Part shown: one piece after another, positions 8,966 to 18,346 of the stretch
Layout of the letters: each line of letters begins with the position of its first letter
Numbering within the stretch: position 1 is the stretch's first letter
DNA from: Bacillota bacterium
GTDB taxonomy: Bacteria; Bacillota; Clostridia; Clostridiales; Clostridiaceae
NCBI GenBank assembly: GCA_021781655.1
Contig: JAJXWJ010000015.1
Coordinates: 1-54,475, forward strand
Length of the DNA stretch: 54,475 bases
Direction: 5' to 3'
Notes under the pieces: model-generated
Seen by the model: only the letters and a program-made list of their open reading frames with translations
The model's database searches: none
Told to the model about the DNA's origin: nothing
Translations under genes and position numbers: made by a program

Positions 8966-10192
8966 TTAGCTTCTGTAAGAACCATTTATTTTAACGTAAT
9001 CATATGTTAAATCACAGCCCCAGGCAGTTGCACAGCATTCGCCGTCGTTTAAATCTATAGCTATAGTAATTTTATCTTCATCGAGAATCTGTTTAGCTAA
9101 AATTTCATCAAATTCTAGGTGCCCACCGTTTTTACAAATTTGAATACTGCCAATTTGATTACTAAAAAAAACATCAACACCATCAACTCTAAAGTTTCCG
9201 CCGCCATAGCCTAAAGCACAAAGTATTCTTCCCCAATTTGCATCGGCACCAAAAAATGCAGCCTTTACTAAGCTAGAAGTTATTACTGATTTAGCACAAA
9301 GCTTTGCATCTTTTACGGAACAAGCATTATAAACTTTAACTTCTAAAAGTTTCGTTGCGCCTTCTCCATCCTTGGCAATCATTTTTGAAAGTTCAGTGTT
9401 TACTTGGTGAAGAGCCTTTTTAAATACAAAATAATTAATATCCTCTGAGTCGATTAAAATATTTTCAGAAGCGCCATTAGCCAGTACTATTACCATATCA
9501 TTAGTGCTAGTATCACCATCAACTGAAATCATGTTATATGAATCTTCTACGCTTTCTTTTAAAGCTTTATTTAACATACTTTTAGTAATATTGGCATCTG
9601 TAGCTATAAAGCTTAACATTGTTGCCATGTTAGGATGAATCATACCAGAGCCTTTTGCCATGCCGCTTATGTGAGCTACCTTATCGCCTAGGTGGAATTC
9701 AACTGTGTAAATTTTTTCACAAGTATCAGTAGTCATAATCGCTCTAGCTGCATCAATTCCACCAGTTTTTGAAAGGTTCTTGGAGGCTTCTTCGATACCA
9801 GAAACAATTTTTTCAATTGGTAGAGGGACACCGATAACACCTGTTGATGCCACCATTACTTCATTTGGAGCTATATTTAAAGCTGAAGCTGTCTTTTTTG
9901 ACATTAAAACAGCTTTTTCATATCCATCATCGCCAGTACAAGCATTTGCATTTCCGCTATTTGCTACTATAGCTTGAATATTATCGCCTTCGATATTTTT
10001 CATATTTAATAAAACAGGAGCGGCTTTTACTTTGTTAGTAGTAAAGGCTGCTGCAGCAACGGCTTTTTTTTCACTATAGATTATACACAAATCTTTATTT
10101 CCGTTATTTTTTAATCCACATGCTACTCCAGTTGCTTTAAAACCAGATACATCTGTTATGGTTTTGTTTTCTAGTACCTTAATTAAATCCAT
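8966..10192 (-). CDS. argJ: Bifunctional ornithine acetyltransferase / N-acetylglutamate synthase
   Basis: ArgJ transfers the acetyl group from N-acetylornithine to glutamate, recycling acetyl in arginine synthesis. The 408-residue chain starts at the ATG at 10192, after AAGAAGG; an upstream in-frame start would overlap the argC stop. The self-cleavage site is clear in KGSGMIHPNMATML, where Thr becomes the N-terminal nucleophile of the beta chain. Other conserved blocks are SGNANACTGDDGY near residue 70-85 and FFGADANWGRILCALGYGG. It lies 29 bases after argC and shares its ArgR-type promoter. Whether it is bifunctional (also using acetyl-CoA) cannot be read here. Confidence 0.95.
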   Translation of the reverse strand: MDLIKVLENKTITDVSGFKATGVACGLKNNGNKDLCIIYSEKKAVAAAAFTTNKVKAAPVLLNMKNIEGDNIQAIVANSGNANACTGDDGYEKAVLMSKKTASALNIAPNEVMVASTGVIGVPLPIEKIVSGIEEASKNLSKTGGIDAARAIMTTDTCEKIYTVEFHLGDKVAHISGMAKGSGMIHPNMATMLSFIATDANITKSMLNKALKESVEDSYNMISVDGDTSTNDMVIVLANGASENILIDSEDINYFVFKKALHQVNTELSKMIAKDGEGATKLLEVKVYNACSVKDAKLCAKSVITSSLVKAAFFGADANWGRILCALGYGGGNFRVDGVDVFFSNQIGSIQICKNGGHLEFDEILAKQILDEDKITIAIDLNDGECCATAWGCDLTYDYVKINGSYRS

Positions 10193-10221
10193 AATATACC
10201 TTCTTTCATTAAGTTTATAGG

Positions 10222-11259
10222 TCATGGGAACATAGGTAATGTATTGATTGCCAAAGTTTCTTCTAGGCCAAATAATATGTTCATATTTTGAACAGCTTGA
10301 CTAGCAGCACCCTTCATAAGGTTATCTATGGCACTAACTACAATTACCCTGTTTGTTCTTTTATCAACTCTAACAGAGATATCGCAAAAATTAGAACCTT
10401 TAACCCATCTTGTCTCAGGGATAGAATCTATTACTCTAACAAAATATTCATTTTTATAAAAATTATTATAGATATCTAAAAGTTCTTCAGTTTCCATTGA
10501 AGAGTTTAGTTTTCCATAACAAACACTTAAAATACCTCTATTCATAGGTACTAAATGAGGAGTAAAGGTTAAAGTTATGTCCTCACCTGCTAGTAAAGAA
10601 AGATTTTGCTCTATTTCTGGAGTATGTCTATGAGTAGTAACACCATAGGCTTTTATGGAATCATTACATTCTACAAATAGATTTGCAGTGGAGGCGTTTC
10701 TTCCAGCACCAGAAACTCCAGATTTTGCATCGATAATAATGGAAGTATTATCGATTAAATTATTTTTAACTAAAGGTGCTAAAGCAAGGGTACTTGCTGT
10801 TGGATAACAACCGGGGTTAGCAACTATTGTCTTTCCTTTGATTTCTTCTCTATTTATTTCAGGAAGTCCATAAACTGCATCCTTTAGAGCTTCAGTATAA
10901 TTATGGTCATACTTGTACCATTCCTTATAAAGTTCTTTAGTTTTTAAACGAAAATCAGAACCTATATCTATTACTTTCACATTGTTTGAAACAGCAGCTT
11001 TAGCAAAATCAATAGCCTTTCCTGAAGGCAGTGCGGTAAAAAGAACATCTATGTTTTTTATATTAAGAATAGCTTCTTTATCGCTAATACATTTGTCGTT
11101 TATAAGTTTTTTATAATTACCGTATAAACTATTATAAGCTTCTCCTGCATAACTATGCGAGCATAAAAAGCTGATTTCAACTTCTGGATGATTTAACAAT
11201 ATTCCAGCAAGTACTTCACCAGCATATCCTGTTGAACCGATTATTCCGGCATGTATCAT
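10222..11259 (-). CDS. argC: N-acetyl-gamma-glutamyl-phosphate reductase
   Basis: ArgC reduces N-acetylglutamyl phosphate to the semialdehyde with NADPH. The 345 residues begin with the nucleotide-binding motif [11 protein letters not shown], and the catalytic Cys is in [20 protein letters not shown] carries the conserved His. The start follows GGAGTGAT. It is the first gene of a leftward argC-argJ unit facing argB-argD. Confidence 0.96.
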   Translation of the reverse strand: MIHAGIIGSTGYAGEVLAGILLNHPEVEISFLCSHSYAGEAYNSLYGNYKKLINDKCISDKEAILNIKNIDVLFTALPSGKAIDFAKAAVSNNVKVIDIGSDFRLKTKELYKEWYKYDHNYTEALKDAVYGLPEINREEIKGKTIVANPGCYPTASTLALAPLVKNNLIDNTSIIIDAKSGVSGAGRNASTANLFVECNDSIKAYGVTTHRHTPEIEQNLSLLAGEDITLTFTPHLVPMNRGILSVCYGKLNSSMETEELLDIYNNFYKNEYFVRVIDSIPETRWVKGSNFCDISVRVDKRTNRVIVVSAIDNLMKGAASQAVQNMNILFGLEETLAINTLPMFP

Positions 11260-11292
11260 AATATCACTCCAATCATCTTGACTTCATAGAAA

Positions 11293-11321
11293 ATTATACA
11301 TAATATATATATAGGATTCAA
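11293..11321 (-). promoter_or_regulatory. argCJ promoter overlapping an ArgR-like half-box
   Basis: Read on the minus strand, TTGAAT (11321-11316) and TATAAT (11298-11293) are separated by exactly 17 bases, upstream of argC. The -10 lies inside TATGTATAATTTTC, which resembles one arm of an ARG box. Confidence 0.7.
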
Positions 11322-11339
11322 TATTTTTTTACAAAATAA

Positions 11340-11374
11340 TTGAATTTTTATTTTTGAAAATGTATAATTATACA
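11340..11374 (+). promoter_or_regulatory. argBD promoter with ARG-box palindrome over the -10
   Basis: TTGAAT (11340-11345) and TATAAT (11363-11368) are spaced 17 bases apart. The -10 is embedded in the 14-bp palindrome TGTATAATTATACA (11361-11374), which fits the ArgR/AhrC operator pattern. Arginine-dependent repression is inferred. Confidence 0.75.
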
Positions 11375-11399
11375 TGTATATTTAAAGGTGGTGCATAGT

Positions 11400-12287
11400 A
11401 TGAAATTAGAAACAGCAGCAGAAGATTTGGAGCCTTTGCCTAAATACAAAAATAAAACTTTTGTAATTAAGTATGGCGGAAGTATTATGAAGAGTCAGAA
11501 GGCAATTAAGGAATTCATCGAAGACGTAAAAAGACTCAAAAACGAAGGTGTAAACATAATTATAGTACATGGCGGTGGGCCTATGATTTCATCTTGGTTA
11601 GATAAAATAGGTATAGAAACCGAGTTTATTCATGGACTTAGGGTCACGGATGAAAAAGTTATGAATGTTGTTCAAATGGTACTTTCAGGAATGGTAAATA
11701 AAGAATTATCTTTAAATTTAAGCATTAATGGAATTAGTGCAATTGGACTTAGTGGTGTTGATGGCAATTTGATAAAGGCACAAAAAAAGTATATTTATAA
11801 AAATGGTAAAAAATTGGATATTGGATTTGTCGGAGAAGTTTCTGACGTAAATGATAAAATGCTAACGGATTTTCTTAAAAATAATCAAGTTCCTGTTATT
11901 TCCCCAATAGGATATGATGATAATGGGAATATTTATAATATAAATGCAGATTATGCCGCATCGTATATCAGTTCTAAAATAGATGCAGATAAGTTAATAA
12001 TACTCACGGATGTAGATGGGGTTTATAGAGACATAAATGACAAAGACAGTCTTATTCCAAGCTTAACCTTAGGAATGATAGAAAAGTATATTGATGACGG
12101 AACAATTAGAGGCGGCATGATTCCTAAAATGGAATGTTGTATAGATGCCATTAGAAAAGGCACAAAAATGGTTCATTTAGTTGATGGAAGAAAAGAGCAT
12201 TGTTTAATAAATGACTTAATAAACAATAATGGAACTAGTATTATCGGAGAAGAGGAAGTGGAATTGGAATGTCAAAAAGCTATGTAA
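11400..12287 (+). CDS. argB: Acetylglutamate kinase
   Basis: ArgB phosphorylates N-acetylglutamate, the second step of arginine synthesis. The chain has 295 residues from the ATG at 11400, placed eight bases after AGGTGG; upstream in-frame GTG codons lie inside the ribosome site. Amino-acid-kinase motifs are visible: FVIKYGGSIM near the N-terminus, IIVHGGGPMISSWL, and LTDVDGVY. In arginine-feedback-inhibited enzymes an N-terminal helix precedes the core; about 20 residues precede FVIKYGG here, so inhibition is possible. The 3' end overlaps argD by 19 bases. Confidence 0.96.
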   Translation: MKLETAAEDLEPLPKYKNKTFVIKYGGSIMKSQKAIKEFIEDVKRLKNEGVNIIIVHGGGPMISSWLDKIGIETEFIHGLRVTDEKVMNVVQMVLSGMVNKELSLNLSINGISAIGLSGVDGNLIKAQKKYIYKNGKKLDIGFVGEVSDVNDKMLTDFLKNNQVPVISPIGYDDNGNIYNINADYAASYISSKIDADKLIILTDVDGVYRDINDKDSLIPSLTLGMIEKYIDDGTIRGGMIPKMECCIDAIRKGTKMVHLVDGRKEHCLINDLINNNGTSIIGEEEVELECQKAM

Positions 12288-13438
12288 TGAATACATACGG
12301 TAGGTATGATGTAAGCTTTGAAAAGGGCAAGGGAGCAAAAATTTATGACACAGAAGGAAATGAATATATTGATTTTGTTTCAGGAGTTGCAGTTAACTGT
12401 CTAGGACATGCAAATCCAGTTATAACAAATGCAATTACTGAGCAGTCACAAAAATTAATGCATATTTCTAATTATTATTGGAATGAAAACGCAAAGGAAC
12501 TTGCTAAAATACTTTGTGAAAACAGTAATCATGAAAAAGTGTTTTTTTGCAATAGCGGAGCGGAAGCTATCGAAACTGCTTTAAAACTTGCAAGAAAATA
12601 TGGTTCATTAAGTAAAACTCCTGATAAAAATGAAATAATATATATGGAAAATTCCTTTCACGGAAGAACAATGGGGGCGCTTTCGGTTACAGGTCAAGCA
12701 AAATATCAAGAGAGCTTTAAACCTTTAATTGGAAATGTTAAAAGCGTAAAATTTAACGACCTTGATGAAATAGAAACTGCAGTTTCTGAAAAAACTTGTG
12801 CAATTATTGTTGAACCAATTCAAGGTGAAGGCGGAATAATTAAAGCACAAGTAGATTTCTTAAAAAAATTAAGAGAGCTTTGTGATAAGTTTGATGCAGT
12901 TTTGATTTTTGATGAGGTACAATGTGGTATTGGAAGGACAGGTTCACTATTTGCATACAAGAAATTTGGGGTAGTTCCAGACGTAATTTGTATGGCAAAA
13001 GCATTAGGAGGCGGTTTCCCAATCGGTGCTGCTATGGCAAATAAAAAAGTGGCTGAAGCTTTTGTACCAGGTGACCATGGAAATACTTATGGTGGCAATC
13101 CTCTTGCAGCAGCTGTATCTTTAGCAATAATGAAAGAGCTTATTAATGGAGGAGTTATATCTAAAGTAGATGAAAAAGCAAAATATATTGTTGACAGACT
13201 TGAGGAAATGAAAGAAAAGTATAGTCAAATTACTGAAATAAGAGGAATGGGACTTTTAATAGGAATTTGTTTGGACACGGATATTAAAGCTTTTACAAAA
13301 AAATGCTTTGATAAAAGGCTTTTAGTAATTACCGCTGGATCAAATGTTGTAAGACTATTACCACCTTTAAATGTTACGGAAGAAGAAATGAAGGCAGCCC
13401 TTGATACGTTAGAAGAAGTATTTAAAGAAATAAACTAG
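12269..13438 (+). CDS. argD: Acetylornithine aminotransferase
   Basis: ArgD is a PLP-dependent class III aminotransferase making N-acetylornithine; in many bacteria it also serves succinyl-diaminopimelate synthesis. The 389 residues include NSGAEAIETALKLAR, the PLP-contacting FDEVQCGIGRTG and the Schiff-base Lys in CMAKALGGGFPIGA. The start at 12269 lies within the argB end, with GGAATTGGA just upstream; a second in-frame Met seven codons in is a possible alternative. It closes the argB-argD unit and is followed by a strong terminator. argF, argG and argH are not in this window. Confidence 0.95.
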   Translation: MSKSYVMNTYGRYDVSFEKGKGAKIYDTEGNEYIDFVSGVAVNCLGHANPVITNAITEQSQKLMHISNYYWNENAKELAKILCENSNHEKVFFCNSGAEAIETALKLARKYGSLSKTPDKNEIIYMENSFHGRTMGALSVTGQAKYQESFKPLIGNVKSVKFNDLDEIETAVSEKTCAIIVEPIQGEGGIIKAQVDFLKKLRELCDKFDAVLIFDEVQCGIGRTGSLFAYKKFGVVPDVICMAKALGGGFPIGAAMANKKVAEAFVPGDHGNTYGGNPLAAAVSLAIMKELINGGVISKVDEKAKYIVDRLEEMKEKYSQITEIRGMGLLIGICLDTDIKAFTKKCFDKRLLVITAGSNVVRLLPPLNVTEEEMKAALDTLEEVFKEIN

Positions 13439-13458
13439 TTTTTACCAATATATAAAAT

Positions 13459-13510
13459 AAAAGGGTATAGCTATTAGCATATTATTTTATGCTAATGGCT
13501 ATACCCTTTT
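13459..13510. terminator. Strong terminator after argD
   Basis: A 22-bp stem (13459-13480 with 13489-13510) contains a single G-U pair and closes an 8-base loop. Its right arm ends in TTTT. It is nearly symmetrical and should end transcription from argBD. Confidence 0.88.
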
Positions 13511-13585
13511 ATTTGTGGGATAAAGCTTACAGTCGTCACAGCTTTAAATTTATATTCATAATATGAATAAGGAGGGGATGGGGCA

Positions 13586-14455
13586 TTGGAAAGTTTATGT
13601 GTATGCAACACTTCAGAGGATAGCATTTCAATAATTGATCTTATTAATTTTAAAGAAAAATCTAGAATTTCACTAAAAGCAATAGAAAGAGTAGGACCAC
13701 ATGGTATTTGTAAATACAATAGTGAGATAATAACGGCAAATAATTTTAGTAATTCAATTTCAAAAGTTAATATTCATGATGACTATATTGTTAGTGAGCA
13801 TTTTATAGGAATGAATTGTAATGATGTAAAGATATTTGAGGATAAGGCGTTTATAATTTGTGGCGATTGCAACAATATAATTTGCTTTGATTTAATTGAA
13901 AATAAGGTTATATATGAACTTCCTTGTGGCGATTTTCCTCATAGTATTGCAATGTATAACCAAAAGATTGTTACTGCGGATATGAATAGCGATAGCATAA
14001 CTGTTTACGATTCACTTATTAAGAATGGATTTTCAAAACGAGTGGGAGCGTTTCCTACAAAAGCTGTATTTAATGAGGATGGTAAAAATATTATTGTTTG
14101 TGAAAGCAACATTGGTAGTGACAAAAATGGAACTATTAGTGTACATGATACTGATAACTTAAATTTACTATATAAGCTTGAAGTAGGTAATTGCCCTGTT
14201 GATTTATGTGTAAACAATAATATTTGCTTTGTGTCAAATTACTGTGAAGGAACTTTAAGTATATTAGATTTAAAAGCTTTAAAAGAAATAAATAAAATTT
14301 ATATTGGAGGTATGCCAAGAGGTGTAATAAAAAAAGACTTAAACTTATACGTGGGAGATAGTTATAAAAATAGAGTATGTAAGGTAAGTTTAGATAGTAT
14401 GGAAATTGAAAATGTTGCAGTAGGAAAAGAACCTACCGCATTATTATTTATCTAA
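13586..14455 (+). CDS. YncE/YVTN-type beta-propeller protein
   Basis: This 289-residue protein is built of repeating four-strand blades, seen as recurring units such as NTSEDSISIIDLINF, NMNSDSITVYDSL-like MNSDSITVYDS, NGTISVHDTDNL and EGTLSILDLKAL. This is the pattern of YncE/YVTN beta-propellers. There is no signal peptide, so it is likely cytosolic, which is unusual for a family that often acts outside the membrane. The best start is a TTG at 13586, about ten bases after AGGAGG; no in-frame ATG is nearby. Function unknown. Its stop overlaps the stop of the convergent DUF4364 gene. Confidence 0.75.
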   Translation: MESLCVCNTSEDSISIIDLINFKEKSRISLKAIERVGPHGICKYNSEIITANNFSNSISKVNIHDDYIVSEHFIGMNCNDVKIFEDKAFIICGDCNNIICFDLIENKVIYELPCGDFPHSIAMYNQKIVTADMNSDSITVYDSLIKNGFSKRVGAFPTKAVFNEDGKNIIVCESNIGSDKNGTISVHDTDNLNLLYKLEVGNCPVDLCVNNNICFVSNYCEGTLSILDLKALKEINKIYIGGMPRGVIKKDLNLYVGDSYKNRVCKVSLDSMEIENVAVGKEPTALLFI

Positions 14456-14979
14456 TCTTCAATCAAAATATTAATTATTTTTGTATATAGCTCAGATGAG
14501 TGATTTTTCCATTTTGAACATAGTTCTCGTGCCTGATTGTTGGAAACTACATTCAATTTTAAGTCGATAAGTGTTATATCGTTTTCCGTTGCTTTAAGGT
14601 TAACAGTAAAACTATTATTGTTTGCTATAGTGTAATCAGCAGATAGACTAATTTCATTTTTAATAATATTTATATTCTTTTTAACAAAGTCGTCTACTAA
14701 GTTTTTTTTCATATCAGATAATCTGTTTGAAAACATATTTAAAACCTTGTCCCCATTTAAAGTAACTACAAGTCTTGATTTATCATTAATTTCATTTTGC
14801 TCAATGAAATTTGCAGAAATCAGTTCTGAAATATACTGTTGTAGGGTAAAATAGTTTAATAAATTATTTTCAAGAACTATTTCTGTTAGCTGATTTTTAG
14901 TAAGGGGCAAATCTATTTGCTTTAATATATATAATAAAAGAAGTTTGTTTTCGGCAAGTTCCAGTGTATCATCAAACAT
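14452..14979 (-). CDS. DUF4364 family protein
   Basis: This 175-residue protein begins MFDDTLELAENKLLLLYILKQ, a signature of the DUF4364 family of clostridial proteins. The N-terminal 80 residues look like a winged helix (LTKNQLTEIVLENNLLNYFTLQQYI, then a strand RLVVTLNGDKVL), suggesting a DNA-binding or regulatory role. The C-terminal part is a beta-rich domain. The start follows GGAGGTACTAAAAAG on the minus strand. Its stop codon shares two bases with the stop of the convergent propeller gene. Confidence 0.8.
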   Translation of the reverse strand: MFDDTLELAENKLLLLYILKQIDLPLTKNQLTEIVLENNLLNYFTLQQYISELISANFIEQNEINDKSRLVVTLNGDKVLNMFSNRLSDMKKNLVDDFVKKNINIIKNEISLSADYTIANNNSFTVNLKATENDITLIDLKLNVVSNNQARELCSKWKNHSSELYTKIINILIED

Positions 14980-15169
14980 CTTTTTAGTACCTCCTTGTAT
15001 TCAATTATAATTAGTATTATATCATAATAGCTTTAGCATTTGAAAGTAAATTTAATTGTAAAAAACGATTATGCAATTTCAAATAATATAGCTCTAATTA
15101 TAATAATTTGAAAAATATGCGGAAGTAAAATATTAAATTATTAAATTTTCTCCGATACTTTTTTAACAA

Positions 15170-15199
15170 TTGACATTTTTATTGTTTCTTTAGTAAAAT
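15170..15199 (+). promoter_or_regulatory. Probable amt promoter within a 306-base gap
   Basis: TTGACA (15170-15175) and TAAAAT (15194-15199) are 18 bases apart. They lie about 85 bases before amt in an otherwise gene-free stretch (14980-15285). I see no riboswitch or clear nitrogen-regulator box in the rest of the gap. Confidence 0.5.
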
Positions 15200-15285
15200 A
15201 AGACATGTTACGTTTTGTATAGCTATATAAAGTTATGTTTATTTTTGTAATGTAATGTCTAAATATAAAAAAGGGGGCAATAATT

Positions 15286-16521
15286 TTGAATGGATTAAAT
15301 ACTGGTGATATTTCTTTTGTGATTTTTGCAGCAGCGCTTGTAATGTTTATGATACCAGGACTTGCATTATTTTATGGTGGATTAGTAAAAAGCAAGAATG
15401 TACTTAGTACAACCTTACATAGTTATGCCGCATTGATTGTTATTTCAATTCAATGGGTAGTAATAGGATATACTTTAGTGTTCGGACAAGACATAAGCGG
15501 ATTTATTGGTAATTTACATTTAGCATTTCTAAATAATATGAACTTTTTTGCTGCAAATAAAGACTATGCAAATTCAATTCCACAGCTTTTGTTTGTAGCT
15601 TTTCAAATGATGTTTGCAGTAATTACAATTGCAGTTGTTTCAGGTTCTTTTGCAGAAAGAATGAGATTTTCAGCATTTATTGTTTTTGCACTGTTATGGA
15701 GTACCTTAGTTTATGACCCAATAGCTCATTGGGTTTGGAACAGTTCAGGTTGGCTACACAAATTAGGAGTACTTGATTTTGCTGGCGGTAATGTTGTAGA
15801 AATAAATTCGGGAATTTCTGGACTGATTACAGCGTTAATATTAGGCAGAAGAAAAAGGACAACTCCAGAGCCACATCATATTCCTATGGCTATACTTGGA
15901 GGAGGAATACTTTGGTTTGGTTGGTTTGGATTTAATGCTGGTAGTGCTTTTCATGCAAATGGAGTAGCGGTAGTTGCTTTTATGACTACAAATCTTGCAG
16001 CAGCAGCAGGTGCTGTATCCTGGATGGCTATAGAATGGTTTAGGAATAAAAAACCTACCGCTCTTGGTGCTGTTACGGGTGCCATTGCAGGTCTCGTTGG
16101 AATTACTCAGGGTGCAGGCTATGTTACACCAGCAGCATCTATACTAATAGGTTTTGTTGCAGGAGTTGCAAGCTATATTGCAATTAGCTTTATAAAAGAA
16201 AAATTTAAATATGATGATGCACTTGATGCTTTTGGATGTCACGGAATAGCTGGCATATGGGGGGCAATAGCAACAGGTATATTTGCAACAACCTTAGTTA
16301 ATAAAGGTGGAAGTAATGGACTAATTTATGGTAATCCGAAACTGTTAGCAGTTCATATTATTGCAGCTTTAAGTTGTGCAGCTTATGCAGCAATAATGAC
16401 TTTTATTATATTAAAGGTAATGGGATTATTTATGAAATTGAGAACAGATAAAATAGAAGAAGATGAGGGACTAGACGTTTCATTACACGGTGAGGAAGCT
16501 TATAATGGGTTAAGAATTTAA
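15286..16521 (+). CDS. amt: Ammonium transporter (Amt family)
   Basis: Amt is an inner-membrane channel for ammonium uptake. The 411 residues carry about eleven hydrophobic segments, with LVMFMIPGLALFYGGLVKSKNVLST at the N-terminus. The twin pore histidines are in DPIAHWVWNSSGWL and DAFGCHGIAGIWGA. The best start is a TTG at 15286, about eight bases after AAGGGGGC. In many bacteria a PII protein gene (glnB/glnK) follows amt; here there is none, and a terminator follows at once. Confidence 0.95.
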   Translation: MNGLNTGDISFVIFAAALVMFMIPGLALFYGGLVKSKNVLSTTLHSYAALIVISIQWVVIGYTLVFGQDISGFIGNLHLAFLNNMNFFAANKDYANSIPQLLFVAFQMMFAVITIAVVSGSFAERMRFSAFIVFALLWSTLVYDPIAHWVWNSSGWLHKLGVLDFAGGNVVEINSGISGLITALILGRRKRTTPEPHHIPMAILGGGILWFGWFGFNAGSAFHANGVAVVAFMTTNLAAAAGAVSWMAIEWFRNKKPTALGAVTGAIAGLVGITQGAGYVTPAASILIGFVAGVASYIAISFIKEKFKYDDALDAFGCHGIAGIWGAIATGIFATTLVNKGGSNGLIYGNPKLLAVHIIAALSCAAYAAIMTFIILKVMGLFMKLRTDKIEEDEGLDVSLHGEEAYNGLRI

Positions 16522-16567
16522 AAAATACGCAGGCTAATTTAATATTAGTTTGCGTATTTTTTTTTTT
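16522..16567 (+). terminator. Rho-independent terminator after amt
   Basis: The stem pairs AAATACGCA plus GGCTAAT (16523-16538) with ATTAGTT plus TGCGTATTT (16544-16559). It closes on a five-base loop and is followed by a long T-run through 16567. Confidence 0.9.
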
Positions 16568-16612
16568 GCTACGAATATAATTTTATTAAAATGGCTAAAT
16601 GGAGGTTTATGG

Positions 16613-17380
16613 ATGCATGTAATTATCATAAATAGGTTGACAATTATTAAAGTGTTAATTGCTCTTTTTTTTATAATTTTTATTTTTGGTGGGATAACGA
16701 TATATGAGAATAGAGATTTGAAAAGTTCAAATAATATACCTAGAAAACTGCCGATTTATTGTGTTGGGACTGATGAAAAGAAAGTTGCTATAACCTTTGA
16801 CACAAGTTGGGGACAAGACCATACTAAAGAAATTTTAAATATTTTAAAACAAAATCAAATTAAAGCTACCTTTTTTGTTGTTGGAAGATGGGCAGAAGAA
16901 TATCCAAACAAGGTAAAAGAAATTGCAGCAAATGGGCACGAGATAGGTAATCATTCTGACAAGCATTCTGACTTTACTAAATTATCAAAAAACGATATTA
17001 CAAATGACATAGCTATATCTGATGCTAAAATAGCAGCACTAACTGGTGCAAGGCCTGTTATTTTTAGATTTCCAGAAGGAAACTACAATGATTTAAGTGT
17101 TGATGCTGTTATTAGGACAGGACATACACCGATTCAATGGGATGTAGACAGCATAGATTGGAAAAATCAAGGCTATGATATAGAATACAATCGTGTAATA
17201 AATAAGGTTAAGCCTGGCTCTATAATATTATTTCATAATACGGGAGCCTACACCACAAGGACATTACCAAAAATCATAGAAAAATTAAAAAAAGATGGAT
17301 ATTCATTTGTAAAGATAACTGAATTAATTTATAATAATAACTATACAATAGACAATTATGGAAAACAAATGAAAAATTAG
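16613..17380 (+). CDS. PdaB-like polysaccharide deacetylase
   Basis: This is a 255-residue CE4-family deacetylase with an N-terminal membrane anchor (about residues 8-31). The catalytic domain shows motif 1 as TFDTSWG (Asp63 base), motif 2 as HSDKH (His114, His118), motif 3 as RFPEGNYND, motif 4 as DVDSIDW and motif 5 as ILFHNTGAY. The second Asp of the usual TFDD motif, a metal ligand, is Thr here. The same TFDxSWG form is found in PdaB, a sporulation deacetylase, so a sporulation cell-wall role is likely. The start follows GGAGG by seven bases; two other ATGs within eight bases are out of frame. Confidence 0.82.
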   Translation: MHVIIINRLTIIKVLIALFFIIFIFGGITIYENRDLKSSNNIPRKLPIYCVGTDEKKVAITFDTSWGQDHTKEILNILKQNQIKATFFVVGRWAEEYPNKVKEIAANGHEIGNHSDKHSDFTKLSKNDITNDIAISDAKIAALTGARPVIFRFPEGNYNDLSVDAVIRTGHTPIQWDVDSIDWKNQGYDIEYNRVINKVKPGSIILFHNTGAYTTRTLPKIIEKLKKDGYSFVKITELIYNNNYTIDNYGKQMKN

Positions 17381-17584
17381 ATATTGTAATTTAAAGCAAA
17401 GTTGTATTATAATGGAAGTATGCTTGAAATAATAAAATTCAACGAATTACTGTTGGCATTATTTATATGTTTAAATGTTTTATAAAGTAAGGAATTATTT
17501 ATGTAATATAATGGTAATAATTTTCTATGATTTGAATATTTATTATTGTAAGTAAATAAAAAAACTAATGGAAAGAGGGATTCG

Positions 17585-18289
17585 ATGGACAATTTAATGT
17601 TGAATAATAAGCTGTATCTGGAAGGGAAGATTTCTTCGAAGCTTGAATTTAGCCATGAAATGTATGGAGAAGGGTTTTACACCTTTAACATGTTTGTACA
17701 AAGATTAAGTGATACAAAGGATAAACTTTATGTCACTGTATCTGAAAGACTCATAACCGGAATCGATTTAAGTGAAGGTAATGATATTATTGTTGAAGGT
17801 CAGTTAAGATCTTATAATAAATTTGTAGATGGTGGAAATAGGCTTATACTAACAGTGTTTGCAAGAAATATTGAACCTTGCATAGAAAAAAGCAAAAATC
17901 CAAATCAAATCTATCTAGACGGTTTTATTTGTAAAAAACCTGTTTATAGAACTACACCCTTTGGTAGGGAGATAGCAGATATGCTTTTAGCTGTAAATAG
18001 AGCATACAACAAGTCTGACTACATACCTACAATTGCATGGGGTAGAAATTCAAGGTTTTGTGAAACACTAAATGTAGGAGACAATATTAAAATTTGGGGA
18101 AGACTTCAAAGTAGGGAATATCAAAAAAAGATATCTGAAAATGAAGTGGTAAAAAAAATAGCTTATGAAGTTTCAATTTCGAAAATGGAAAAGGTTAACA
18201 AAGATTCGGAAAATGACGTTGTGAACGTGGATGAAAATTTTGATGAGGAAGACTACAAGATGAGTTCAATTAATAAGGATGCAATATAA
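17585..18289 (+). CDS. Double OB-fold, SSB-like protein
   Basis: This 234-residue protein contains two tandem OB-fold repeats. The first (about 7-105) reads NKLYLEGKISSKLEFSHEMYGE...FNMFVQRLSD...VTVSERL...DIIVEGQLRSY. The second (about 107-205) repeats the pattern with QIYLDGFICKKPVYRTTPFGREIADMLLAVNRAYNKSDYIP, close to bacterial SSB and PriB. The C-terminal tail is acidic, but lacks the DDDIPF tip of true SSB. A paralogue of this kind is common in clostridia; single-strand DNA binding is inferred. The main ssb gene is not in the window. Confidence 0.75.
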   Translation: MDNLMLNNKLYLEGKISSKLEFSHEMYGEGFYTFNMFVQRLSDTKDKLYVTVSERLITGIDLSEGNDIIVEGQLRSYNKFVDGGNRLILTVFARNIEPCIEKSKNPNQIYLDGFICKKPVYRTTPFGREIADMLLAVNRAYNKSDYIPTIAWGRNSRFCETLNVGDNIKIWGRLQSREYQKKISENEVVKKIAYEVSISKMEKVNKDSENDVVNVDENFDEEDYKMSSINKDAI

Positions 18290-18293
18290 AAAT

Positions 18294-18329
18294 AAGAGAA
18301 TGTTGTAAAAAGATTTGCAACATTCTCTT
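18294..18329. terminator. Convergent terminator between the SSB-like gene and dapH
   Basis: A perfect 12-bp stem (AAGAGAATGTTG at 18294-18305 with its complement at 18318-18329) has a 12-base loop. On the minus strand it is followed by ATTTTTA, so it can also end dapH. Confidence 0.8.
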
Positions 18330-18346
18330 GAAACCATAATTGTCAG

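Noticed and set aside
16522-16612. glnB/glnK after amt
   Set aside because: Only a terminator and the deacetylase leader are present; no PII-like ORF in any frame.
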